Positions 34,924-43,756 are shown, counted from the first letter of the stretch. The stretch: DNA of 64,000 nucleotides from Mucilaginibacter gossypii (GCF_900100945.1 NZ_FNCG01000016.1:1-64000); one strand, 5' to 3'. Program-made: numbers and translations. The notes: a model not told the origin generated them from the sequence alone.

Positions 34924-35097
34924 TTATGTATCACTTCTTACATGTTCCAATTTCCCGTTTTCGGTAATGTGGTATTCGGAACGCAGAAGGGCATCCGTGT
35001 TGATGTTATTGTCTTTCTTTTTTCTTTTCCGGGGACCTGAAACGGCCAATATAATAACCGCCAGGAACAGGGTGATCTTTATCAAACTCACTAACAT
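34924..35097 (-). CDS. Small single-pass membrane protein, 57 aa
   Basis: The frame encodes MLVSLIKITLFLAVIILAVS, one hydrophobic segment, then the basic patch GPRKRKKKDNN and a hydrophilic tail ending HVRSDT. The coding sense is supported by the positive-inside basic cluster and by a clean terminator 40 bases downstream. It was found by reading the strand directly and is too short for common cut-offs. I do not recognise a family. Confidence 0.5.
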   Translation of the reverse strand: MLVSLIKITLFLAVIILAVSGPRKRKKKDNNINTDALLRSEYHITENGKLEHVRSDT

Positions 35098-35264
35098 GGG
35101 GAGATGTATTTATATGCTTCATTGTGTTGATTGATTTAATGATTGTTTTTTATTCAATTTAGTTTGATTGTAAAATAAGAAAATAAAATAAGTTGTTTTT
35201 AACCCAGGTGAAAATTAGTATGATTTTTTGTGCCGATATTTAACCTTATTGCACTTTGTTAATT

Positions 35265-35693
35265 ATGGCCGATAAGCAACAGGTATTAAACGAACTTCTT
35301 GGCAATTTTGCCGGTATGTCTGAAAACGACGTGGCGGTTAGCTTGCCGTATTGGCGCACCCGTAAAATTGAGAAAGGCGATTTTTTTAACATGCAGAACA
35401 TTGTATGTACCGATCTTGCGCTTATTAACAAAGGTCTGTTCCAGATCTACTACGTATACCCCGAAACTCAGGAAGAAAAGAACATCTACTTTTTTTCGGA
35501 AAGGCAGTTCCTGGTATCATTCCGCAGTTTTATCAATCAATACCCTTGCGCATATTATATCCAGGCGATGGAGGATGCCGAGATCATCTCCATCAACTAT
35601 AATGATCTTCAATATCTTTACTCCACGCCAACCGGCTGGCAACCTTTTGATAAATTCTCCATTCATCAAAAAAATGATAGTTTTGATAGTTGA
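35265..35693 (+). CDS. Crp/Fnr-type effector domain without helix-turn-helix (truncated)
   Basis: 142 aa. The cyclic-nucleotide-binding-like beta-roll typical of Bacteroidota Crp/Fnr proteins is clear: LPYWRTRKIEKGDFFN, LALINKGLFQIYYVYPETQEEKNIYFFSE, QAMEDAEIISINYNDLQYLY. Homologues continue after TGWQ-x-F with about 60 residues of HTH; here the frame runs DKFSIHQKNDSFDS and stops. The DNA-binding half is missing, so this is either a decayed regulator or a stand-alone sensor. A four-segment membrane protein begins 12 bp downstream, suggesting the truncation created or follows a rearrangement. Confidence 0.7.
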   Translation: MADKQQVLNELLGNFAGMSENDVAVSLPYWRTRKIEKGDFFNMQNIVCTDLALINKGLFQIYYVYPETQEEKNIYFFSERQFLVSFRSFINQYPCAYYIQAMEDAEIISINYNDLQYLYSTPTGWQPFDKFSIHQKNDSFDS

Positions 35694-35705
35694 CCTTGTC
35701 GCGAA

Positions 35706-36236
35706 ATGAAGAACGCTAAAATTCAGAAACTCTTTATTCACTACGAAGAGCTTAAATATTGGGAAAGAGTTGTTTTCGTGGTCTATGCTATTGTAACTCT
35801 CTGCCTCGCATCCTCCCGGCTGTTTTTTAGCGAAGGAGTTAGGCAAACAGTAATCTTTATGTATGCCACATTAACGCAGGCTTTTTTATACATTTTTCTA
35901 TATGTATCATTAAAAAATTTCAGATCATATTTGATCTGGTTATGTTTTGGTACAGTACATGTTTTTCTCTACCTATATTTTAAGGGAGATAATGATTTGG
36001 AATTGCCTAATGGAACAGCTTCCGGGCCACTGCTCAATACGATCCCTCTACTATTGCTTTTTCAACTTTTAAGATTTCTTAGCAGAGAGTTTCAGAAACG
36101 AGATTTTGTTGTTCCTACTAAAGGTGGAGGGCCCGATTTAATCGAGAACAAGCAACTTACGGCAGCTGATTATATACTTTTTACAGTTTATATGGCTTCA
36201 TTTTGTGGACTTAGCTTCCTTTCAGTGCATTATTAA
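35706..36236 (+). CDS. Membrane protein of unknown function, four predicted segments
   Basis: 176 aa. Hydrophobic segments lie near VVFVVYAIVTLCLASSRLFF, TVIFMYATLTQAFLYIFLYV, YLIWLCFGTVHVFLYLYF and YILFTVYMASFCGLSFLSV. The N-terminus is basic, and a hydrophilic loop precedes the last segment. It starts 12 bp after the truncated Crp/Fnr frame and is probably cotranscribed. Base composition is AT-richer than flanking genes, suggesting recent arrival. I do not recognise a family. Confidence 0.65.
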   Translation: MKNAKIQKLFIHYEELKYWERVVFVVYAIVTLCLASSRLFFSEGVRQTVIFMYATLTQAFLYIFLYVSLKNFRSYLIWLCFGTVHVFLYLYFKGDNDLELPNGTASGPLLNTIPLLLLFQLLRFLSREFQKRDFVVPTKGGGPDLIENKQLTAADYILFTVYMASFCGLSFLSVHY

Positions 36237-36449
36237 ACCTACTTACATGTTTTGTGAAATCATAGTAGTTAGTTGAGGCGGGGGCGGTTTTTCCTTAACG
36301 TTCACCATAACAGTTTATAAAATACTTCACACTAAAAATTAACGTTTAATTTAAGCCGAAACAATAACTTTGTAAAGTATTAAACGTAAACCCACAAAAC
36401 CCATTGATAAAAACCTGGACTGAAGCCGGTACGTGCGATTGAATGATAT

Positions 36450-37646
36450 ATGACGGATAATTTAGAACTTATACAGGCAAAGTTTAAACAATTACAGGTA
36501 TGCGTTATTATACCCACCTATAATAACCAGGGTACGCTGCCCGCTGTTATTACCGATGTGTTAGCTTATACCGATCAGGTTATTGTGGTAAATGATGGCT
36601 CGACCGATAGTACTCCTGCCATTATTCAATCATTCCCGCAAATAAAATCAGTTAGCTATACCCAGAATGTAGGCAAGGGCTGGGCCTTACACAAAGCATT
36701 TGAATTTGCAACCGAACAGGGTTATCAACATGCTATCACTATCGATTCAGACGGGCAACATTTTGCTACCGACCTGCCTGCTTTTATTGAAAAACTGGAA
36801 CAGGAACCGGATTCGCTGATTATTGGTTCGTGTAATATGGAGCAATCGTCGGTGCCGGGTAAAAGCAGTTTCGGGCATAAGTTTTCTAACTTTTGGTTTT
36901 GGGTGGAGACAGGCATTAAATGTCCGGATACGCAATCGGGTTATCGCTTGTACCCGATTCACCTCCTAAAAAACAGCAAATTCATCACCCGTAAATACGA
37001 GTTTGAAATAGAGGTAATAGTTCGTGCCGCCTGGAAAGGTATCAAGATAGATTGGGTTCCGGTAAAGGTTTATTATGCCCCGAAAGAAATACGGGTATCG
37101 CATTTTCGCCCTTTTCAGGATTTTTCGCGCATTAGTGTACTCAACACTGTACTGGTTATCATAACTTTCGCATACATCAAACCCCGCGATTTTTTCAGGA
37201 CGCTTTTTGATAAAAAAAAAGCTAAGCTAATGTTCAAAAACCTGTTTTTTAACCCTGAACACTCGCATCAGTTAAAAGCTAAATCTGTAGCTTTTGGCGT
37301 TTTTATGGGGATTGTGCCTATCTGGGGTTTCCAGTTGTTGGTGGCTATTTCGCTGGCCTTCCTGTTCAGGCTCAACAAGGCCATCGTGGTTACGGCTGCC
37401 CACATCAGCGTTGCGCCCATGATCCCGGTTATTATTTTTCTGAGTTATAAAACCGGTAGCCTGTGGATGGGCGGCAAGGATGTGGATATCCCATTGGATA
37501 AAATTTCGCTTAAATCCATTGGCGAACATTTGGAACAATATCTTTACGGCAGCATTTCGCTGGCAATTTTTGCGGGTATTATAGCGGGATTCCTCACTTT
37601 TGCGTTATTGAAGCTGTTTAAGCGGAGGCCAGTCCCCGCCCTGTAA
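36450..37646 (+). CDS. Family 2 glycosyltransferase fused to a DUF2062 membrane domain
   Basis: 398 aa. The GT2 domain (about 15-235) shows VCVIIPTYNNQGTLPAVITD, VIVVNDGSTDST and AITIDSDGQHFATDLP with the metal-binding DSD, like dolichol-phosphate-mannose synthase relatives. The C-terminal part (about 270-395; KSVAFGVFMGIVPIWGFQLL onward) is a DUF2062 three-segment membrane domain. In Bacteroidota this fusion recurs in aryl-polyene/flexirubin or lipid-export loci beside MMPL exporters, and an MMPL pseudogene follows at once (ATG three bases after the stop). Confidence 0.88.
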   Translation: MTDNLELIQAKFKQLQVCVIIPTYNNQGTLPAVITDVLAYTDQVIVVNDGSTDSTPAIIQSFPQIKSVSYTQNVGKGWALHKAFEFATEQGYQHAITIDSDGQHFATDLPAFIEKLEQEPDSLIIGSCNMEQSSVPGKSSFGHKFSNFWFWVETGIKCPDTQSGYRLYPIHLLKNSKFITRKYEFEIEVIVRAAWKGIKIDWVPVKVYYAPKEIRVSHFRPFQDFSRISVLNTVLVIITFAYIKPRDFFRTLFDKKKAKLMFKNLFFNPEHSHQLKAKSVAFGVFMGIVPIWGFQLLVAISLAFLFRLNKAIVVTAAHISVAPMIPVIIFLSYKTGSLWMGGKDVDIPLDKISLKSIGEHLEQYLYGSISLAIFAGIIAGFLTFALLKLFKRRPVPAL

Positions 37647-37649
37647 TTC

Positions 37650-39008
37650 ATGGAAAAATCCTGGTAGGTATCTATAATTATTTCAATGCCCGCAAGCCGT
37701 TGTTTATACAGTGTTTGCGTTAAGTTTTGTGCTTATCGGTTTTTTTGCTTCGCGGATAAGGTTTGAGGAGGATATTTCCAAAATACTGCCGAAGGATAAA
37801 AAGATAGAGAAGCTCAACTATATTTTTCAAAACTCCAAGTTTGTTGATAAGCTGGTGATAATGGTATCGCTTAAAGATTCCACGCAGCAGCAACCCGATA
37901 GCCTCATCGCTTTTGCTGATAGCTTTACGGAAATCGTTCAGCAGAAACTTCCCCGTTATGTAAGTAAGATCAATGCAAAGGTTGATGACGGGTTGGTGCT
38001 GGCGCTTTTTGGCACTATTAATAAAAAACTGCCCATTTACCTTACCGAGTGCTATTATTTAAATATTGACACACTTATCCGCCCCGATCAGGTAAAAGAA
38101 ACCCTTGCCCGCGATTTGCGCACACTAACCTCGCCTGCTGGATTGGCGCTGAAAAGCATGATCAGTGCCGACCCGGTTGGCATCTCATACCTCGGTCTAA
38201 AAAAATTACAACAGCTGCAATACGACGAAAAATTTGAACTGTATGATAGCTATGTGATGACCAAAGATCACAAAAACCTGTTGCTGTTTATTACGCCAAA
38301 ATATTCGCCCAATAACACCGGCGAGAACGCGATAATGCTTAAAGGCATCGACCAGGTTATCGATAGTTTACAAACTAAAAGCTTTAAATCAGTTGATTGC
38401 AGCTATTTCGGTACCACAGCCGTATCGGTAGGTAACGCCCTGCAATTGCGTAAGGATTCCATGTTTACGCAGGGCATTACGGTGGTTTTCCTGATCGTGT
38501 TCCTGGGTTTTTATTTTAGGAAAAAGCGGGCTCCTGTGGTGATACTGGTGCCGGTTTTGTTTGGTGCATTGTTTTCGCTGGCTGTGGTTTACTTTGTAAA
38601 AGGCAGTATTTCGGTAATAGCTTTAGGTACGGGTTCGGTGGTGTTGGGGGGCGCGGTTAATTACTCGCTGCATGTGTTTAACCATTACCGGCATACCCGC
38701 AGTATTGAGCAGGTAATTCGTGATTTGGCTATGCCGCTTACCGTGGGCAGTTTTACTACTATCGGCGGTTTTTTCTCCCTGGAATTTGTAGAGTCGAAAA
38801 TGCTGAAAGATCTTGGTCTGTTTGCGGCCTTTAGTTTGATCGGCGCTTCATTTTGCTCGCTGGTGTTCCTGCCGCATTTTATCGCGTCAAAAAAAGAACA
38901 AAATCAGCATACAGCGCAGCTTTCGTGGATAGACAGATTATCGGCCTATAACCCCGAGTACAATAAGTTTATTATTTCAACTATTGTCATTCTTACCGTA
39001 GTAAGCAC
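37650..39008 (+). pseudogene. Decayed MMPL-family (RND-like) exporter, two frameshifts and 3' truncation
   Basis: An ATG at 37650 starts a frame that is closed six codons later. Adding one A to the run at 37654-37658 gives MEKILVGIYNYFNARKPLF; adding one T at 37703-37705 joins that to YTVFALSFVLIGFFASRIRF, an uninterrupted exporter N-terminus. The rest is intact to about 39000: the periplasmic loop, then membrane helices (GITVVFLIVFLGFYF, VPVLFGALFSLAVVYFV, GGAVNYSLHVFNHYR, AAFSLIGASFCSLVFLPHF). The frame then breaks in the middle helix (ISTIVILTVVST). Family members run past 1100 aa, so well over half is lost. Confidence 0.8.
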
Positions 39009-39080
39009 GATGAGATGCAGAAATTACAATTCCCTGAAGCGGTACGCAAGCCGGTTAAATTTATCGACCGAAGAAAATAA
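39009..39080 (+). pseudogene. Orphan C-terminal tail of a deleted downstream gene
   Basis: At the break in the MMPL gene the reading frame shifts by +2, and a protein-like tail follows, DEMQKLQFPEAVRKPVKFID plus RRK, to a TAA at 39078. Its composition is that of a genuine soluble C-terminus, unlike the MMPL frame read through the same bases. The simplest reading is a deletion joining the MMPL gene to the last codons of another gene of the old cluster. The parent protein is not identified. Confidence 0.5.
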
Positions 39081-39092
39081 GCTATTATGTGT

Positions 39093-39100
39093 TAAATTTG
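39093..39100 (+). promoter_or_regulatory. -7 box directly before the antiporter gene
   Basis: TAAATTTG matches TAnnTTTG exactly and ends four bases before the ATG at 39105, implying a leaderless or almost leaderless mRNA, or a start slightly downstream. Confidence 0.45.
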
Positions 39101-39104
39101 CGGC

Positions 39105-40385
39105 ATGCATAATGCCGATATCCTGGGCCGGTTAACACAACAGCTTGAGCTGCCGTTTAGTAACCCGGTACTTGTTTTTTCGCTGATATTGTTGATCATA
39201 TTACTTGCTCCAATCATCATGGGCAAGTTCAAAATTCCGGGTATTGTGGGTTTTATTATGGCTGGCATAGCGGTTGGTCCGCATGGGTTAAACCTGCTTA
39301 CCAAAAATTCGGCGGTTGAGCTGTTCTCTACCATCGGGCTGCTCTATATTATGTTCATTGCCGGCATCGAGCTTGATCTGAACGAGTTTAAGCAGAAGAA
39401 ACATAAAAGCTTTGTGTTTGGCTTCTTTACTTTCTGCATCCCAATACTCATCGGTTTTCCTGTTTGTTATTATGCGCTCGGTTATTCGTTAATAACATCG
39501 GCATTAACGGCCAGTATGTTTGCCACGCATACACTGGTAGCCTATCCCATAGTGAGCAAATATGGCGTCGCAAAAAATGAGGCCGTCGCCATAAGTGTAG
39601 GGGGCACCATATTGACCGATACCGCCGTACTGATTTTGCTGCCCGTAATTATGGGCGCTAAGGATGGGGGGCTGGGTTTCGGCTTCTGGCTGCAGCTGAT
39701 GATTTCGCTTTCGATATTCGCGTTCATCATGTTTGTGCTGATCCCGCCGTTGGCAAACTGGTTTTTTAACCGCTATCGCGATAGTAAAACACTGCCATAT
39801 GTGTTTGTGCTTTTTATTGTGTTCGTGTCGGCCTTTTTATCCCAGCTGGCAGGAGTTGAACCCATTATAGGGGCCTTTGTGGCGGGGCTTGCTTTAAATA
39901 AAGCAGTACAGCAGTCATCAACCCTAATGAGCAGGATCGATTTTGTGGGTAATGCCATATTTATTCCATTCTTCCTGATCAGTGTAGGCATGCTGGTTGA
40001 TTTGCGTGTGCTGGGCCGCGGACCGCAGGCTACCATTGTGGCAGTAAGCTTAACGCTTGGAGCCTTGCTGGGTAAATGGCTGGCGGCATTATCTACCCAA
40101 AAAATATTCAAATATTCGGGCATACAGCGCAACCTCATTTTCGGTTTAAGCAGTGCACATGCCGCGGCTACCCTTGCCATTATTTTAGTGGGATACAAGG
40201 CGCAGATTATTGACGACAATATCCTGAACGGCACCATTATATTGATACTGGTTACCTGCGTGGTAGCATCATTTGCTACAGAGCGCGCCGCTAAAAAGGT
40301 GGTTGCACCAATTGAAGATCCCGAAATTTATCAGAACCCCAAATTACCAGCCACGAGCGGGAATGATACCAGTAATTGCTTATAA
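39105..40385 (+). CDS. Cation:proton antiporter (CPA2 / KefB-like)
   Basis: A 426-aa integral membrane exchanger with about 12 to 13 hydrophobic segments. Typical CPA2 features are GKFKIPGIVGFIMAGIAVGP, TIGLLYIMFIAGIELDL, ISVGGTILTDTAVLILLPVI and EPIIGAFVAGLALNKA. The soluble C-terminal USP-like region seen in many Bacteroidota relatives is absent; the protein ends shortly after the last helix (ERAAKKVVAPIEDPE...). Its stop overlaps the end of the convergent UlaG-like gene by 6 bp. It probably exchanges Na+ or K+ for H+. Confidence 0.9.
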   Translation: MHNADILGRLTQQLELPFSNPVLVFSLILLIILLAPIIMGKFKIPGIVGFIMAGIAVGPHGLNLLTKNSAVELFSTIGLLYIMFIAGIELDLNEFKQKKHKSFVFGFFTFCIPILIGFPVCYYALGYSLITSALTASMFATHTLVAYPIVSKYGVAKNEAVAISVGGTILTDTAVLILLPVIMGAKDGGLGFGFWLQLMISLSIFAFIMFVLIPPLANWFFNRYRDSKTLPYVFVLFIVFVSAFLSQLAGVEPIIGAFVAGLALNKAVQQSSTLMSRIDFVGNAIFIPFFLISVGMLVDLRVLGRGPQATIVAVSLTLGALLGKWLAALSTQKIFKYSGIQRNLIFGLSSAHAAATLAIILVGYKAQIIDDNILNGTIILILVTCVVASFATERAAKKVVAPIEDPEIYQNPKLPATSGNDTSNCL

Positions 40386-41129
40386 ACTTGTTTGTATGCC
40401 CGGCTGTAAAATCCTGAGCTGACCGCTAATGCCCAGCGCGTTAAATGATTGCTGCAGCATCTCGCCCGTTTCGGTATAATGCGACCAGCCCTCAAAATGC
40501 ACTGGAATAATTGTAGCATCAGGAAAGGCAAAAGCGGTATCAATAGCATCATTGGTGCCCATAGTTACATTGAACGGGCCGCGGGGTTTGGCTGCCCCGG
40601 CAAATATGAATACATATTGAGGTTTAAATTTTTCTGCAACCTCCTTTACGCCATCATAAAATACGGTATCTCCGGTGATATAGATCTGGAGCCCGGCGAT
40701 AGTTATAATAAAACCCGTTACATCGCCGGTAAGTTTTTCACTGCCAGCGGGGCCATGCCTTGCAGGTGTACCTGTTATAACCACTTCATCGTTAAGCGCT
40801 ATGCTTTCCCATGGTGCCAGGCCAAGGGCATTGCCGCCTAATCTTTCGGCTCCTATTTTGGTGGTTAATGTTTTATCAACCTGTTTAAGCAGCTCCCGGC
40901 CGGCGTGGTCAAGATTATCGCCGTGCTGGTCATGACTTAGTAAAACCACATCTATTTTACCGATGTCGGTAGTAGCCGGGCCTTCGGTTTTATGGTAGGC
41001 AGGCTTATCGTTGATCATGAATTGCTCACCCGCGGGGTCAAGCGTAGGGTCGGTCATGAGCCTTAAGCCGCCGATCTCCAAAATGATGGTTGGTCCACCC
41101 AGGTAGGTTACATTAACTTCGTTTTTCAT
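40380..41129 (-). CDS. UlaG-like metallo-beta-lactamase-fold hydrolase
   Basis: 249 aa. The metal-binding motif LLSHDQHGDNLD (HxxHxDN), then PARHGPAG, YITGDTVFYDGV and IPVHFEGWSHY complete the MBL ligands in the order of the UlaG/YtkL group. It is cytosolic; the substrate may be a lactone or phosphodiester. It is translationally coupled to the nitronate monooxygenase gene (ATG of this gene overlaps that gene's stop), so the two act in one pathway. Confidence 0.9.
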   Translation of the reverse strand: MKNEVNVTYLGGPTIILEIGGLRLMTDPTLDPAGEQFMINDKPAYHKTEGPATTDIGKIDVVLLSHDQHGDNLDHAGRELLKQVDKTLTTKIGAERLGGNALGLAPWESIALNDEVVITGTPARHGPAGSEKLTGDVTGFIITIAGLQIYITGDTVFYDGVKEVAEKFKPQYVFIFAGAAKPRGPFNVTMGTNDAIDTAFAFPDATIIPVHFEGWSHYTETGEMLQQSFNALGISGQLRILQPGIQTSL

Positions 41130-42202
41130 GGGTTCATAATTTTAGTAGTGTCTTCAATTAATGATTGCATCAGCGCGGTGGCATTGGTGTGTTTCAATAT
41201 TGGTGCTATCTGTCCGCCCCAAAACAAAATCATATCCCATTTTTGTTGGTCAAGCGCCGCTTTTCTCAACGGCGACATAAAAGTTGTTTGCAGGGGAAAG
41301 GGTAAAAATCCCGCTTCCTTTCCGGCCAGGTCTTTAGCAACCCTGCTGGTAATACCCCGGCCAAGCCTGCCGGTAAACGCGCGGGATAAGGTAGTATATT
41401 TTGCCGCATCCGAAAAAAGCATTTGCCTGTGGATAGGAAGCGCGCCCGATTCCTCACATGCCAAAAACGCTGTACCTATCTGCACGGCATCGGCACCCAG
41501 TGTTAAGGCTCCGGCTACCCCCCGGCCATTAGCAATGCCCCCGGCGGCAATAACGGGCACTTTTACTTTCTCCTTAATTAATTGAAGTAACACAAAAGTA
41601 CCGGTGGTTGATGATTCGGCGGGGGCAAGGAATGATGGCCTGTGGCCGCCGGCTTCAAAGCCTGAAGCTATGATCAGGTCTACCCCGCTTGCCTCCAGCG
41701 TTATAGCCTCATCCAGCGTGGTAGCTGCGCCTACGGTAACGATGCCTAACTTACGGCACTGCTCAATCACATAAGCAGGCAACGTGCCAAACATAAAGCT
41801 GAATACTTTTGGGCGTAGGTCAAGGATCGCCTGTAACTGGTTTTCGAACCGTAATTTAAAGGGATCGGGCTTGGGCGGCAATGGGATCCCGGCTTCATCA
41901 AAATAGGGTTTAAACAATTGTGTTGCATGTTCATACTGCGCATCGGTAGCTGCACCGTCAGGTGCATCGGTTTCCGAAACCCATATGTTAATATTGTACG
42001 GTTTATTGGTTGCTGCTTTGATCTGTTTATCTACCGCTGCAATTTCGGGCGCGCTCAGGGTGTAAGCCCCGTAGCCGCCCAGCCCGCCGGCATTTGATAC
42101 CGCGGCAACCAATTCAACCGACGATAAATTACCGCCAAAAGGCCCCTGCAAAATAGGGTAATCAATACCTAATAGTTCCGTTGCTTTTGTGTTATACCAC
42201 AT
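41126..42202 (-). CDS. Nitronate monooxygenase (NMO / 2-nitropropane dioxygenase family)
   Basis: A 358-aa FMN-dependent TIM-barrel enzyme. YPILQGPFGGNLSSVELVAAV, VSNAGGLGGYGAYTLS, DLIIASGFEAGGHRPSFL (flavin phosphate region) and VIAAGGIANGRGVAGALTLGADAVQIGTAFLA are family hallmarks. It oxidises alkyl nitronates or a related toxic metabolite such as propionate 3-nitronate. It shares an overlapping ATGA-type junction with the UlaG-like gene downstream. Confidence 0.93.
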   Translation of the reverse strand: MWYNTKATELLGIDYPILQGPFGGNLSSVELVAAVSNAGGLGGYGAYTLSAPEIAAVDKQIKAATNKPYNINIWVSETDAPDGAATDAQYEHATQLFKPYFDEAGIPLPPKPDPFKLRFENQLQAILDLRPKVFSFMFGTLPAYVIEQCRKLGIVTVGAATTLDEAITLEASGVDLIIASGFEAGGHRPSFLAPAESSTTGTFVLLQLIKEKVKVPVIAAGGIANGRGVAGALTLGADAVQIGTAFLACEESGALPIHRQMLFSDAAKYTTLSRAFTGRLGRGITSRVAKDLAGKEAGFLPFPLQTTFMSPLRKAALDQQKWDMILFWGGQIAPILKHTNATALMQSLIEDTTKIMNP

Positions 42203-42322
42203 GGTTTTAGTATTAAGTGGATAGTACTAATTCTGAAGTCACAAGTCTGATTTTCTTTTTCTGCACTTAGAGCTTACGACTTCTGACTGAAGACCATAGG
42301 TCAATTTATCACCGGAACGAAA
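42203..42322. repeat. Short intergenic repeat-like sequence
   Basis: The segment holds TCTGAAGTCACAAGTCTGA and ACTTAGAGCTTACGACTTCTGACTGAAGAC, low-complexity units of the type AGTCAGAAGTCGTAAG that resemble the other intergenic repeats here. It separates the two minus-strand operons. Confidence 0.35.
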
Positions 42323-42700
42323 TTAATTCGTATCGCTGATCATTTTATTTACAATGAGCCACTTGCCGTCGAGTTTATGGAACGATAAAAACTCATGATA
42401 ATTAAAATCGTACATTTTTACCTGTACTTCGGCAACTGCAATTGAATTTACTGCTTTAACAGAAATGATTTTCCCGTCAAATGGTTTGCCCGAATCCTTA
42501 GGGCTTACCCTGTTTTTTACCCCATCCAAATAAACATCCAATGTTTTGGCATAAGGCTGTCCTTTTACATCGCCAAAAAGCAGTGTGCCGGTATTCATTA
42601 CCTGGTTTAACAAATCTAAATTACCTTCATAAATCCCTTTGAAGTAGTAATTTTCAAGCGCCTGTTCAATGGCAGCTTTACTTTGATCGTTAGTTTCCAT
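42323..42700 (-). CDS. NTF2-like (putative lumazine-binding / SnoaL) protein
   Basis: A 125-aa alpha+beta cone-fold protein. IEQALENYYFKGIYEGNLDLLNQVM is the N-terminal helical part, and VNSIAVAEVQVKMYDFNYHEFLSFHKLDGKWLIVNKM the curved sheet. The start METNDQSKAA at 42700 is preferred over 42745. It follows the SDR gene in the Crp/Fnr-linked block. It is likely an enzyme or binding accessory; no catalytic residues are recognised. Confidence 0.82.
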   Translation of the reverse strand: METNDQSKAAIEQALENYYFKGIYEGNLDLLNQVMNTGTLLFGDVKGQPYAKTLDVYLDGVKNRVSPKDSGKPFDGKIISVKAVNSIAVAEVQVKMYDFNYHEFLSFHKLDGKWLIVNKMISDTN

Positions 42701-42772
42701 TTTTATTGATAAATTAAACATTATGCCTGCTGCTAAGCAAGGCATAATGCAATTGATGAAAGAATTTTACAC

Positions 42773-43507
42773 TTAATTTAAATTATGGCCTGCTGCCATG
42801 CCACCATCAACATTGATAATGGCCCCGCTGATGAAATTGTTTTTGGCAACGGCGTACACCATTTGGGCTACGTCCTCAACTTCGCCCACCCGGTTCAGCA
42901 GGTGTAATCCTGCGCTTTGGTCGGCATCATCACCGTGCATTGGGGTACGGATAGTACCGGGCGCAATAGTGTTTACCCGGATATTATCTTTACCAAACTC
43001 GCCAGCCAGTTGTATGGTAAGTGCGTGTATTGCACCTTTTGATGCCATTTGTGCTGTAATGGGAACTCCGCCAAGAGCATGGTTAACCAATGGTGTACCT
43101 ATATTGATCACCACACCATCGTGCTGTTTAAGCATTTGCGGAATCGCAGCCTGGGTGGTAAAGTAAGTACCTTTAAGGTTGGTGTTTAAAAAACGGTCGA
43201 GGTAGGCTTCATCAACTTCAAGAAACGGCCTGGTTTCAAAAATACCGGCGTTGTTGATCAGCACATCTACGCTTCCAAATTTATCAAGGGCTGTTTGGGC
43301 CAGGTTTTCTCCTGTGGCTTTATCGCTTACATTTCCGGCAACCATGGCCAGGTTATCACCTGCGCCCAGCTCCTGGTAAACAGCTTCCAGTTTATCGGCA
43401 GTTGTTGAGTTGATGACTACGTTATCGCCCTTTTCTAAAAAATAACGGGCTATTTCTTTACCGATACCGGATGATGCTCCGGTAACGATTATTGTTTGCT
43501 TTTTCAT
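42773..43507 (-). CDS. SDR family oxidoreductase
   Basis: A 244-aa classical SDR. TGASSGIGKEIARYFL (NAD(P) loop), NNAGIFETRPF near 88, and the region of the catalytic Ser (VINIGTPLVNHALGG) followed by MASKGAIHALTIQLAGEFG. The catalytic YxxxK motif appears as MASKG, with Met in place of Tyr, and the Ser region is also altered (NIGTP), so activity by the usual mechanism is doubtful. It lies four bases from the tautomerase gene in one operon. Confidence 0.88.
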   Translation of the reverse strand: MKKQTIIVTGASSGIGKEIARYFLEKGDNVVINSTTADKLEAVYQELGAGDNLAMVAGNVSDKATGENLAQTALDKFGSVDVLINNAGIFETRPFLEVDEAYLDRFLNTNLKGTYFTTQAAIPQMLKQHDGVVINIGTPLVNHALGGVPITAQMASKGAIHALTIQLAGEFGKDNIRVNTIAPGTIRTPMHGDDADQSAGLHLLNRVGEVEDVAQMVYAVAKNNFISGAIINVDGGMAAGHNLN

Positions 43508-43511
43508 TTTC

Positions 43512-43730
43512 TTATTTCTTGTTGGCAGTGATGCCTCTTTCTCTTAATACTGATGTCTGTTCGCCGGCATATCCCCAATCATCCAGCTCAATTTCGCTGA
43601 TCACTACATGGGTTAAATGCGGGTCTTTGTTCAGGGTATCGGTAATCAAATCGGTTACACCCTTTATCAGGATTTGTTTCTGCTCGCGGGTAACACCTTC
43701 GCGGGTCAGTTCAATTTTTACGTATGGCAT
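43512..43730 (-). CDS. 4-oxalocrotonate tautomerase family protein
   Basis: 72 aa. The initiator Met is followed by Pro (MPYVKIELTREGVTREQK), the catalytic amino-terminal Pro-1 of this family. VTDLITDTLNKDPHLTHVVI and the short C-terminus complete the beta-alpha-beta unit that assembles as a hexamer or dimer. Downstream partners are an SDR and an NTF2-like protein. It may act on an enol intermediate in the same pathway. Confidence 0.92.
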   Translation of the reverse strand: MPYVKIELTREGVTREQKQILIKGVTDLITDTLNKDPHLTHVVISEIELDDWGYAGEQTSVLRERGITANKK

Positions 43731-43756
43731 GGCTTTAGTTTTTAAGCAAAGCTGTT

